Below, piece by piece: positions 8,501 through 14,067 of a stretch of DNA of 14,067 nucleotides. The position numbers were made by a program, and so were the translations under genes. The stretch lies in assembly GCA_035513655.1 (NCBI GenBank), contig DATKBV010000126.1:1-14067 (forward strand). The letters run 5' to 3'. How positions within the stretch are numbered: the first letter of the stretch is position 1; each line of letters begins with the position of its first letter. Under the pieces are notes generated by a model, which did not search any database, was not told the DNA's origin, and was given only the letters and a program-made list of their open reading frames with translations. The stretch comes from GCA-2726245 sp035513655 (GTDB lineage: Bacteria > Planctomycetota > Planctomycetia > Pirellulales > Pirellulaceae).

Positions 8501-9811
8501 GACCTTGAACAAAAACCACCGGAGGGAATGTCCGTCAGAGAAACACTGACTGAACCATTGCGGAACAGCCCTTACGTTACGGGCAACGCCGTCAGAACTG
8601 ACCGCAACGATCTGTTTATCGGGCGGGATGACTTGCTCGATGACATCCGACACGTGATCGGCCACAGTGGCAACGTCGTGTTACTGGAAGGAAATCGACG
8701 AGCCGGCAAATCCTCGATCCTCTGGCACCTCGAAGGGTGCGAATCGATCCCAGGCTGGCTTGGAGTCTATATCAGTTTCCAAGGGACGGAAGGCGATAGC
8801 GAGGAAAAGGCCAAGGGCGTTCCTACTGTCGAGGTCTTCCGTACCATTGCGCTGGAAACTGCCAAAACGATTCAACGCGTAGTTGGAATTGTAGTCGCCC
8901 CAAACGGCTCTGAACTTGGGCGACGCGATCCCCAGGTGGTTGACCTAGTGAGAGAAAGCATAAAAGTCGATGCGCCATTCACGTACTTCCGTGAATACAT
9001 CGCATTAGTGTTAGATTGGCTTCAGTCCCGTGACTTGCGCCTGCTTCTTCTGCTGGATGAGTTCGACAAATTGCAGGAAGGGATTGACAGCGGTATCACC
9101 TCGCCTCAGGTGCCAGAGAATCTCCGCTTTCTGCTTCAGTCGAATTCTAGGCTGACAGCGATTCTCACATCCATGAAACGGCTTCGCCGGCTTCGTGAAG
9201 AGTACTTTAGCGTGCTTTACGGCCTTGGCACGCCGTTCGATGTAACGTCGTTATCCAAGGAAGACGCGGAGACGCTTGTAACGAGTCCAGTGAAGGGGCA
9301 GCTTGTCTATGCCCCCCAAGCCATCGCGAGAGCCGTTTACTTGGTGGCGCGCCAGCCCTATCTGCTTCAATGCTTATGCGAAAGCATCTTTTGCAATGCA
9401 AAGGCTTCTGGCGTCCGTTCAATTACCGTTGACCATGTCAACGAAGCGGCGACAGACGTGCTGAAAACTCGACACTTCAACGATCTTTTTAGATACGCAG
9501 GCACGGAGCGCAGACGCTTCATTCTCGCTTTGTGTCATCGCGAAGCGCAAGGCCCCGATCGCCTTAGATTGCCAGTTATTCGAGAGAAACTCAGTGCTCA
9601 TGGAATTGAGGTGTCGGAGGAAGATTTGACCACCGATCTGGAGTGGTTGACAGATCTCGAATTGCTCGATTTTAGCGGTGCAAATAGCGGAGAATTCTAC
9701 TCGCTTACCGTTCCGCTTATGGGCTTGTGGATCGACACGCTGGACTACACTGGTTTGATGAGTAAGGCACGGGTCGAGAGTGCCGATGTGGAGGAAGCAG
9801 TTGATGAGTGA
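5513..9811 (+). CDS. Multidomain fusion: N6 methyltransferase - TRD - Zn ribbon - beta-sandwich - AAA/STAND ATPase - winged helix
   Basis: A 1432-residue protein of a type I do not recognise. Domains seen: HsdM_N-like helices (1-150, ALIFLRWADFEEAERE); N6_Mtase with SAM motif DPCFGSAGFL (D189) and catalytic NPPW (279-282); one HsdS-like TRD (about 465-715, VPYIRIRDIEKG, GDILLSKSGTIGKVG, LPVALPPLQMQQR) containing an acidic insertion (about 495-550); a putative zinc ribbon, C755-x4-C760-x2-C763 and C790-x2-C793; a probable Ig/CARDB-like beta-sandwich (about 880-985); FIGRDDLLDDI leading to Walker A GNRRAGKSS (1060-1068), Walker B LLLLLDEFD (D1182-E1183) and QPYLLQ (about 1279); and a winged helix (about 1320-1410). 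I see no nuclease motif. A single TRD implies dimerisation or a half-site. GTG 5513 is used, with AGGGGAG (5495-5501) upstream; GTG 5522 is an alternative. It probably methylates a second target and couples that to ATP-dependent sensing or remodelling (inference). Confidence 0.85.
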   Translation: MAEVSSHNAIWQVLDRVRANSPITGSEFGVALAALIFLRWADFEEAEREAIAAFDDVHYEPVLPAKFHWRSWCNTHDPRELEHIFQELPSALHQFSNSRHDAMATQLHRVAPAVERLTRFPTETLAHLIHWLADQPFETPKDRRGVRDVLDTVLEKKFERYSGQFHTPIQVVALMVKLAQPKFGESVYDPCFGSAGFLTAAHESVESRDHIRLGNTRYASGKQPLHVAGVEINPDAYVIGLTRLVLSGVNDPQIELGNSLERLPSNSPSSEGFDIVLANPPWGMKVNLAGMDQYPIPTKDSISLFLQHAISQLRPGGRGVIVVTPALLYRAGREQELREWLLRENTVEAVVSIPHQAFAPHRSIEACLLVFRRGGTTESVRMIDGAIRFTEPLSSSNRFQEEFTNWLEQISGDVPMRGSDRERWDWDVDVKALAEIGYDLTPKRRDRSGLERILDSLPKEAEIRLLKDCCTVMTGRSIRSSALQDHRPNSAIPAEHGRTDAPSSDELEERMRELAVEIYESDDGKHIGNETARNNPRLDEMKEELADVSARYFSGGSELPTVPYIRIRDIEKGAATRGALWIKPLQAVLLQREWKLRAGDILLSKSGTIGKVGIVRNGAVGGVAANGFFVIRVKEGTIDPHYLLAYLQSTEATAWLEDRARGAAAKHLSMASIKELPVALPPLQMQQRTAEQNRKFGVDALTYLAELLTEDDSDSLASELNDWVSLNLKRVESYEGDAASQNVLQLLEEVAGSRCPINTCKECKHPYYLDYETSYLEPPMNYSEGIATYCLECWLGLDPSGEHVDCFEDETPIGPWAVEFRSATKPLAGVSSIPDATALVSVLQRVTSNMRETVTLIDGNLPNQERARLLTGRVVNLISRYTQALLEDAKLAINVVAATEDHFGAIEIRLEIENRGRVPIREVRFSMHPPMDEVEPQVIKFLPPGQAYEVHFEGQNQRRSDDIRTSEMWSNPAWSLIWTAYDLAGDTVEGKCDLGIDLEQKPPEGMSVRETLTEPLRNSPYVTGNAVRTDRNDLFIGRDDLLDDIRHVIGHSGNVVLLEGNRRAGKSSILWHLEGCESIPGWLGVYISFQGTEGDSEEKAKGVPTVEVFRTIALETAKTIQRVVGIVVAPNGSELGRRDPQVVDLVRESIKVDAPFTYFREYIALVLDWLQSRDLRLLLLLDEFDKLQEGIDSGITSPQVPENLRFLLQSNSRLTAILTSMKRLRRLREEYFSVLYGLGTPFDVTSLSKEDAETLVTSPVKGQLVYAPQAIARAVYLVARQPYLLQCLCESIFCNAKASGVRSITVDHVNEAATDVLKTRHFNDLFRYAGTERRRFILALCHREAQGPDRLRLPVIREKLSAHGIEVSEEDLTTDLEWLTDLELLDFSGANSGEFYSLTVPLMGLWIDTLDYTGLMSKARVESADVEEAVDE
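9790..9795 (+). promoter_or_regulatory. Ribosome-binding site fixing the start of the second ATPase gene
   Basis: GGAGGA lies inside the 3' end of the fusion gene, 8 nt before ATG 9804. This favours 9804 over the upstream in-frame GTG 9780 and ATG 9786. The resulting 8-nt overlap (ATGAGTGA, 9804-9811) predicts translational coupling of the two ATPase proteins. Confidence 0.75.
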
Positions 9812-11393
9812 GCCAGTATTTCCAACCAGCGGTGATGGCATCCATCCAATGCTAGCGCGCGCACATCTAATTGATAAGGTCTGGAGTGCTTTGACCAAGG
9901 CGACACCGAGCAACCTTTCCGTGATCGGACCTCGCTGGATTGGAAAGACTGTTCTCCTCAAGGCGATTGCAGATCGCGCACTCAAAGACGCGGAGTCTCC
10001 ATACTCCCATGTCGTTCATTGGCATCTGGGGCATGTGTGTCCAACAACAGACGCCGAATTCGTATCCGGCCTCTGTGGGCAGCTCCACGACGTGCTGCAG
10101 AATCATCGGAACAATTACTCAGACTACCAAGATTCTCTGCGGAAGGAATCGTTTACGCACCTCAAGTTGATAACGGATTTTCTGAGCGATGATAACGAAC
10201 CAGTTCTGATGTTGTGGGATGGACTCGACAAACCACTTGGGCAAGAAAACCTGTCGGTCCATCTATGGGATCAGATGAGGAGCATCATTGACGGTAAGAA
10301 GCACAAAATCGTGACGGCCACCCGCGCTCCGCTGGATTTGTTGATTCGCAATGTGCAGGCAAGTACAAGCGAGTTCTGGAATATCTTCGACGAAGTGTAC
10401 GTCGAGCCATTCAACGAGGCAGATCGTGACGAGCTGACACAGCTTGCGGGTCTTGAGTTGACCAATGGTGCAAAGACGGAATTGACGAATTGGACTGGCG
10501 GGCATCCGCGGCTATTGCTCGAACTACTCAATCGCCTCGCCGCTGGCAATTATGGGAAAGAAATCGACAACATCGGTGTCGTTCAAGCAGCCACCGGAAT
10601 GCTAAGGGATGTCAGAAGTTGGCTGCGATCCATCTGGATCGAATGCCCAGAGACTGCGCAGGAAGCTTATCGGTCGCTGCTTCAAAATGGCGAGGCGACG
10701 GTACAGGAATTGGGGTCGCAGGCGACTGAGTTGCTGAAGGCACGTGGTTTTGCAACGGTACAGCGAAATAAAGCGAAGCCTTGTTGCACCTTGGTTCGTG
10801 AACATCTCAGCAACACATCCGGTGATTCTGGAAGTCTCGCGCGGCTGTTCAAGGCACCAGATGACTTTCGCGCCAATATTGGTGAGGTGTTGCGGATCAG
10901 GCTCGAGCAGATACCTTTCGTCGACAACGACCTTCCGCGCTGGGTAGGTCACTCGATTTTAGGGTTTCCTGATCATCCTGGAGATTGCCTCACAAACCTG
11001 ACGGACATCAGGGATCGTGCGTTGGATTTGGTCATGGCCCATGAGTTTGGGCCGAATTTCGATGTGCCGCAAAGCCTAACCGAGTATTGGAAGGACAGGA
11101 ACCACCACCAGAAAAAGGTCGTATCGGATCTAAGCGGCCAGCAGACACCTCGTGTGTCCAATGACCGAGCTCTGCAAGTCGGCCTACTGCAATTGCTGAC
11201 AGGATTTGCAAGTAATCTCGAAAGTAAGGCCAAGTCGGTCACCAAAGACACGTACGCGATGATCAGCGCTTTGCACGATCTCAGGAACCGGAAACAGCAC
11301 GCTGATGGTCAACCGGTCAGCGAAAGCGTGGCGATGGCAACCATCATGACGTGTTTGGCGCTCTTGGAGTGTTTGGCGAAGGAGTTGCGTTGA
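9804..11393 (+). CDS. AAA/STAND-type ATPase with C-terminal HEPN-like domain
   Basis: A 529-residue protein. Seen: Walker A GPRWIGKT (42-49); a Walker B-like strand VLMLWDGLD (D139, D142), atypical because the residue after D139 is G rather than a catalytic acid; TGGHPRLLLELL (about 230), matching the GHP-LL signature of archaeal-type/STAND ATPases; then a probable winged helix (about 270-340, ATVQELGSQATELLKARGF). The last roughly 80 residues are helical and contain R494-N-R-K-Q-H499, the R-(N/D/H)-x3-H pattern of HEPN ribonucleases. The next gene duplicates this terminal domain. An ATP-switched RNase effector is a reasonable inference, analogous to ATPase-HEPN anticodon nucleases near type I RM (PrrC, RloC), although those use ABC-type ATPases. 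Start chosen by GGAGGA at 9790-9795. It overlaps the fusion gene by 8 nt, so the two products probably act together. ATPase call firm; HEPN call moderate. Confidence 0.8.
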   Translation: MSEPVFPTSGDGIHPMLARAHLIDKVWSALTKATPSNLSVIGPRWIGKTVLLKAIADRALKDAESPYSHVVHWHLGHVCPTTDAEFVSGLCGQLHDVLQNHRNNYSDYQDSLRKESFTHLKLITDFLSDDNEPVLMLWDGLDKPLGQENLSVHLWDQMRSIIDGKKHKIVTATRAPLDLLIRNVQASTSEFWNIFDEVYVEPFNEADRDELTQLAGLELTNGAKTELTNWTGGHPRLLLELLNRLAAGNYGKEIDNIGVVQAATGMLRDVRSWLRSIWIECPETAQEAYRSLLQNGEATVQELGSQATELLKARGFATVQRNKAKPCCTLVREHLSNTSGDSGSLARLFKAPDDFRANIGEVLRIRLEQIPFVDNDLPRWVGHSILGFPDHPGDCLTNLTDIRDRALDLVMAHEFGPNFDVPQSLTEYWKDRNHHQKKVVSDLSGQQTPRVSNDRALQVGLLQLLTGFASNLESKAKSVTKDTYAMISALHDLRNRKQHADGQPVSESVAMATIMTCLALLECLAKELR

Positions 11394-11395
11394 GC

Positions 11396-11773
11396 ATGTA
11401 CGAATTATCATTACCTATGAACGAGTTTGGCTCCGATGCCACCGTGTCCAAGTCGGTAATCTCGTATTGGCCCCAGCCACCAAGAGACACGGACAACATC
11501 ATCAAGCCAATGATGGACGCTGACGATTGGCGTCTTCCACGAGACCGCTTCAAACAACTGGCCCTGCTGCAACGACTCACCGGCAGCAAAGTGAACTTCG
11601 ATGCTCAGGCGAAGTACGTTTCGAAAGACACCTATGTGTTACTGAACGCCATTCATCAGTTCCGGAACCGGACGGAACATGCCGCCGGCCAGTCAATCCA
11701 CGCAGGTGTCGCGGTGTCGGCACTGCTGTTGTGCATCGAACTTTTGAGTTGCTTGGAACGGGAGTTGGTGTAG
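11396..11773 (+). CDS. Small HEPN-like protein, paralogue of the C-terminal domain of the preceding ATPase
   Basis: A 125-residue protein whose last roughly 85 residues align without gaps around DTYVLLNAIHQFRNRTEH with DTYAMISALHDLRNRKQH of the upstream protein (9 of 18 identical). Similarity continues on both sides (LALLQRLTG versus LLQLLTG; LLSCLEREL versus LLECLAKEL). It keeps the HEPN-like motif R90-N-R-T-E-H95. The N-terminal 40 residues are unique apart from a YW anchor. ATG 11396 is chosen because it lies 2 nt after the upstream stop and has AAGGAG (11379-11384) 11 nt before it. HEPN nucleases act as dimers, so this could complete an active site, compete with the fused copy, or be an independent toxin. 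Nothing in the sequence decides between these. It is the last gene of the apparent operon. Confidence 0.75.
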   Translation: MYELSLPMNEFGSDATVSKSVISYWPQPPRDTDNIIKPMMDADDWRLPRDRFKQLALLQRLTGSKVNFDAQAKYVSKDTYVLLNAIHQFRNRTEHAAGQSIHAGVAVSALLLCIELLSCLERELV

Positions 11774-12235
11774 CACATGCACCCTCATTCCCTACTCCAA
11801 TCCCGTTTATTCCGGCGATTTCTTGTCGCCAAGGGCTCTTTGGCTGGCCGCGGTCGAGTGCGAAGATGTTGCGACAGTAGGCGCGGCTTTGTCGCTCCAA
11901 GAGCTGTTCGATGAGCTGTTCGAAGGTGCCGCCAATTCCGGGATGTAAGCGAGCGGGAGACTCGTTCACGGCTTTGCCATTGCGGAAGAGAGGCGGAGCC
12001 TCGAAGACAGCTCGTTCCCAGGCGGAGCCTGGGAACGAGGTGATGCACTAGTGCTCTCTGGGCTCGAGGGTGTTCGGATAGGATATGACCGCCGGGTTGA
12101 TGCACGACGAAGATGAGTTTCATGTCGCACGCCGTTTGAGCTACAATCGCGGTGGCCTGCACGCGTTGCTCCCCTGGGCGTCGGTCAGGATTGTCGATTC
12201 GTATTTGTGCGTGAAAGTGTACGTCAGCCAGCACC
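11774..12235. other. Intergenic region without supported gene; carries interspersed repeats
   Basis: About 460 nt separate the RM-linked operon from the Wadjet-like operon. The left part holds a weak hairpin, GGCGA/TCGCC (11814-11830), and minus-strand reading frames covering about 11785-11969 with no homology I recognise. The middle carries the palindromes at 11990-12039. The right 170 nt should hold the promoter of the next operon. TACAAT at 12142-12147 is a possible -10 box but has no convincing -35. No tRNA, CRISPR or T-tailed terminator was seen. Confidence 0.5.
11990..12039. repeat. Paired palindromic repeats (GAGGCggaGCCTC and CTCGTTCCCAGGCggaGCCTGGGAACGAG)
   Basis: Two hairpins with the same GGCGGAGCC core. 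The first is a 5-bp stem (11990-12002). The second is a perfect 13-bp stem, CTCGTTCCCAGGC (12011-12023) with its complement (12027-12039), around GGA. It resembles interspersed repeats I associate with planctomycete genomes (recollection, not searched). No T-tract follows, so intrinsic termination is not supported. Confidence 0.8.
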
Positions 12236-13837
12236 ATGTCTTCCCCGCCCGATCCGCTCCATGCTCCTCGCGCTCAGCACTCGCAGTTGGCGTGCTTTTC
12301 CTACCTGAACGCTCCCAATGCCGCGCTTTATGTAAGTGTCTTGGCGGTGTTTGCTCGGGCGCGGGAGGAGTTTCAGCTTAACCTGCGGGCGGCGGATGTG
12401 AGGGCACGTTTGGAGAGCGGTGTCTCGGAAGTAGAGCTGGCCGGGGCACTCGATCAGTTGTGCCACTGGGGAAACCTGGAAGCGTTCCACGACAACTCGA
12501 CGGCAATGTCGCTCGAAGAGTTCTATCGGCGGCATTTGTATTATCAATTGACGGGATCGGGCGTGGCGGCGATCCGGGCACTCGAATTGTTTCATCAATT
12601 GATCGAAGCGCCCGCGGCCTTGCAGGCGACGGCGCTGGCGGCGGTCCGCGATCGGTTGGCCGAATTAATCGGTCTGGCACGGGCTCAACAAGCGGCAGTG
12701 GCCAGCAAGGCCTTCGATGTTGCGAAAGCAAGTTCGTTGCTGGACGGTTTATTTAGCGAACTGGACAAGTTGACGGATCAGGCACAAGAGTTTTTTCGTC
12801 AGCTCCAAGCGACGGTCGAATTGCGGAACATCTCGGTCGAAGTCTTCCTGGCTTTCAAAGAACGTCTGGTCCATTACCTGGAACGCTTTTTGAACCAGGT
12901 CGTCACGGTCGCCGGCGAGGCCGAGACATTGATCGAGTCGGCGGATGTAGCCATGATTGACGCGATGTTTCAGGCGATTGCAACTCATCGCACGATCGAC
13001 GAGTTCAACGCGACATCCGAGCGGGTAGACCAGGTCTTCGCTCAACTCAAGTCAAAATGGACGGGAGTCGTCGGTTGGTTCATCACGCCCGCTGGCAAGG
13101 CATCGCAGGCCGACGAACTGCGTGCGCTGGCGCGGACCGGCATTCGCGAAGTGGCGTCGGCGGCGAGCCGTCTGAATCGCGCTCGCGGCGGCGTGATCGA
13201 TCGCTCATCCGACTTGCGGCGGCTGGCCGTTGCGTTTGCCGCGTGTCCCGACGCCCGTGCGGCACATCGCCTGTGGCGAGCCGCCTTTGCGCTGTCGCCG
13301 GCGCGGCACTTCACCGTTTCGGAAGCTACGTTGGTCGAGCGAGACCAAGTTCCCCTGTCGCCGACGACTTCGTGGACCGATTCGCCGCCCCTGCGAATCG
13401 CGCCAACCCTGCGCAGTGCAGGGCGAGTCGCCAGAGCGGGACGTACGCCTCGGCTGATTGATAACCGCGCGGAACTAGCGGAACTTCGCGAGCAGAGTCG
13501 TCGCGAAGCGGAAGAGCTGCGGCTGGCACAGCAACAGTTATTGACACCGACCCCACGGCGACTGAGCGAACTAGAACCGCTCGCTGCGGCGGCCTTTCCC
13601 TTGTTTCTGGATTTACTGGGCGAAGCGTTGACCGTCCGGGGACAGGTTGCGGAAACCGTCGAGGCGACCAGCACCGATGGATCGCTGTTGATTCGTATGC
13701 AGCCGACGGGCGATGGCGGCACTTGTCGTCTGCAGACCGATGAGGGCGAATTTTGCGGGCAGGACTTTTGGATTTCCATTCATCGCACGAACGAAGCGAG
13801 ACCCGTCGAGCTTGCGACGCCAGGAGCAGGCGCATGA
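12236..13837 (+). CDS. jetA: DUF2397 (TIGR02677) protein, Wadjet type II-like JetA, kleisin-like subunit
   Basis: A 533-residue protein matching the DUF2397 pattern along its length: N-terminal winged-helix-like segment (about 18-100: FSYLNAPNAALYVSVLAVF, LDQLCHWGNLEAF, SLEEFYRRHLYYQLT); a central helical and coiled region (about 180-300) with AFKERLVHYLERF; and HRLWRAAFALSPARHF (from residue 344). In family knowledge this is the kleisin-like partner of an SMC/MukB-type ATPase in anti-plasmid Wadjet systems, with DUF2398, the SMC and a Toprim nuclease (DUF2399) encoded next. The following gene fits DUF2398, which supports the assignment. ATG 12236 is the most upstream start in frame, but no Shine-Dalgarno sequence is visible. 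It overlaps the next gene by ATGA. It is higher in G+C than the genes at 9804-11773, which suggests a separate origin. Confidence 0.85.
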   Translation: MSSPPDPLHAPRAQHSQLACFSYLNAPNAALYVSVLAVFARAREEFQLNLRAADVRARLESGVSEVELAGALDQLCHWGNLEAFHDNSTAMSLEEFYRRHLYYQLTGSGVAAIRALELFHQLIEAPAALQATALAAVRDRLAELIGLARAQQAAVASKAFDVAKASSLLDGLFSELDKLTDQAQEFFRQLQATVELRNISVEVFLAFKERLVHYLERFLNQVVTVAGEAETLIESADVAMIDAMFQAIATHRTIDEFNATSERVDQVFAQLKSKWTGVVGWFITPAGKASQADELRALARTGIREVASAASRLNRARGGVIDRSSDLRRLAVAFAACPDARAAHRLWRAAFALSPARHFTVSEATLVERDQVPLSPTTSWTDSPPLRIAPTLRSAGRVARAGRTPRLIDNRAELAELREQSRREAEELRLAQQQLLTPTPRRLSELEPLAAAAFPLFLDLLGEALTVRGQVAETVEATSTDGSLLIRMQPTGDGGTCRLQTDEGEFCGQDFWISIHRTNEARPVELATPGAGA

Positions 13838-14067
13838 TGGGTTGGAACGGGTCCAGCGAGGAATCAAACGGGTCCCGGCCGTCGCTGGCCAATCCAGTAG
13901 CGACGTTTTCGGAAGTCTTGGATGCCACGCGGCACGAAGAGCAACGGCAGGCGCTGCGCGCCTTGTTGATGCAACCGATTTTGTTTGCGGGGCCAAGTCC
14001 AGGCGCGCGGGCGGCCAACGGAGCGGGATCTCGGGCGGCTCGGCTGGTCGAGGAACACTTTGTGCTT
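13834..14067 (+). CDS. jetB: DUF2398 (TIGR02678) protein, Wadjet type II-like JetB, 3'-truncated by the window
   Basis: Only the first 78 codons are present. ATG 13834 overlaps the DUF2397 stop (ATGA) and has AGGAG (13822-13826) 7 nt upstream. After a low-complexity N-terminus the segment HEEQRQALRALLMQPILF resembles the conserved opening of DUF2398 proteins, and ARLVEEHFVL follows. Position directly after DUF2397 is the family's normal place, where it is expected to act as the MukE/KITE-like subunit of the SMC complex (family knowledge). The assignment rests on this short match plus context; the SMC and Toprim nuclease genes are predicted just beyond the window. Confidence 0.7.
   Translation, partial: MMGWNGSSEESNGSRPSLANPVATFSEVLDATRHEEQRQALRALLMQPILFAGPSPGARAANGAGSRAARLVEEHFVL

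Noticed and set aside
5513..9811. Assignment of the fusion protein to a type IIG restriction enzyme or to a BREX PglX
   Set aside because: No nuclease motif is visible, the C-terminal third is an ATPase with winged helix, and no BrxC/PglZ-like genes lie nearby.
11577..11969. Minus-strand frame of 130 codons after the small HEPN gene
   Set aside because: About half overlaps antisense to the HEPN gene and no ribosome-binding site or known motif supports it; the non-overlapping part could be an old remnant or part of an interspersed repeat.
12119..12147. Sigma-70 promoter for the DUF2397 gene (TACAAT at 12142)
   Set aside because: TTCATG at the -35 distance is a poor match and no second element supports it, so it is not listed as a feature.
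1..14067. tRNA, rRNA, CRISPR array, or complete insertion sequence with transposase
   Set aside because: No regularly spaced direct repeats, cloverleaf-like segments or transposase motifs were seen; the only mobile-type elements are short non-coding repeats and the DUF559 cassette.

Overview
The window looks like a defence island from a planctomycete-type bacterium. This is inferred from the G+C-rich coding style and from three kinds of interspersed hairpin repeat (the GCCGCAGGGCGTTAGCCCCGG type, a CCCTCTCCCC/GGGG type and a CTCGTTCCCAGGC palindrome). I could not run a taxonomic search. Every recognisable gene is on the + strand.

Region 1 (1-5507) is a type I restriction-modification locus. 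hsdR is cut by the window edge and broken by a one-base shift in a run of seven T. A small DUF559-type nuclease cassette follows, bounded by perfect 34-bp inverted repeats. A palindromic MITE/REPIN-like element is inserted at the end of its right repeat. hsdM comes next and carries another copy of the G/C hairpin repeat in frame. hsdS overlaps hsdM by ATGA.

Region 2 (5513-11773) follows hsdS after 5 nt and is the most unusual part. A 1432-residue protein joins an HsdM-like methyltransferase, one HsdS-like target-recognition domain, a four-cysteine putative zinc ribbon, a probable beta-sandwich, an AAA/STAND-type ATPase and a C-terminal winged helix. Its last codons overlap a second ATPase gene whose product ends in a helical domain with a HEPN-like R-x4-H motif. 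Two bases later comes a 125-residue protein that is a diverged copy of that same domain. The tight spacing of hsdM, hsdS, the fusion, ATPase-HEPN and mini-HEPN suggests one transcript. I infer a restriction-linked second line of defence, comparable in logic to PrrC/RloC beside type I systems but with different architecture. I do not recognise it as a named system.

Region 3 (11774-12235) has no supported gene and holds hairpin repeats. Region 4 (12236-end) begins a separate anti-plasmid SMC-type operon: a DUF2397 protein followed by the overlapping start of a DUF2398 protein. These are the first two components of what I recall as a type II Wadjet system. The rest lies beyond the window.
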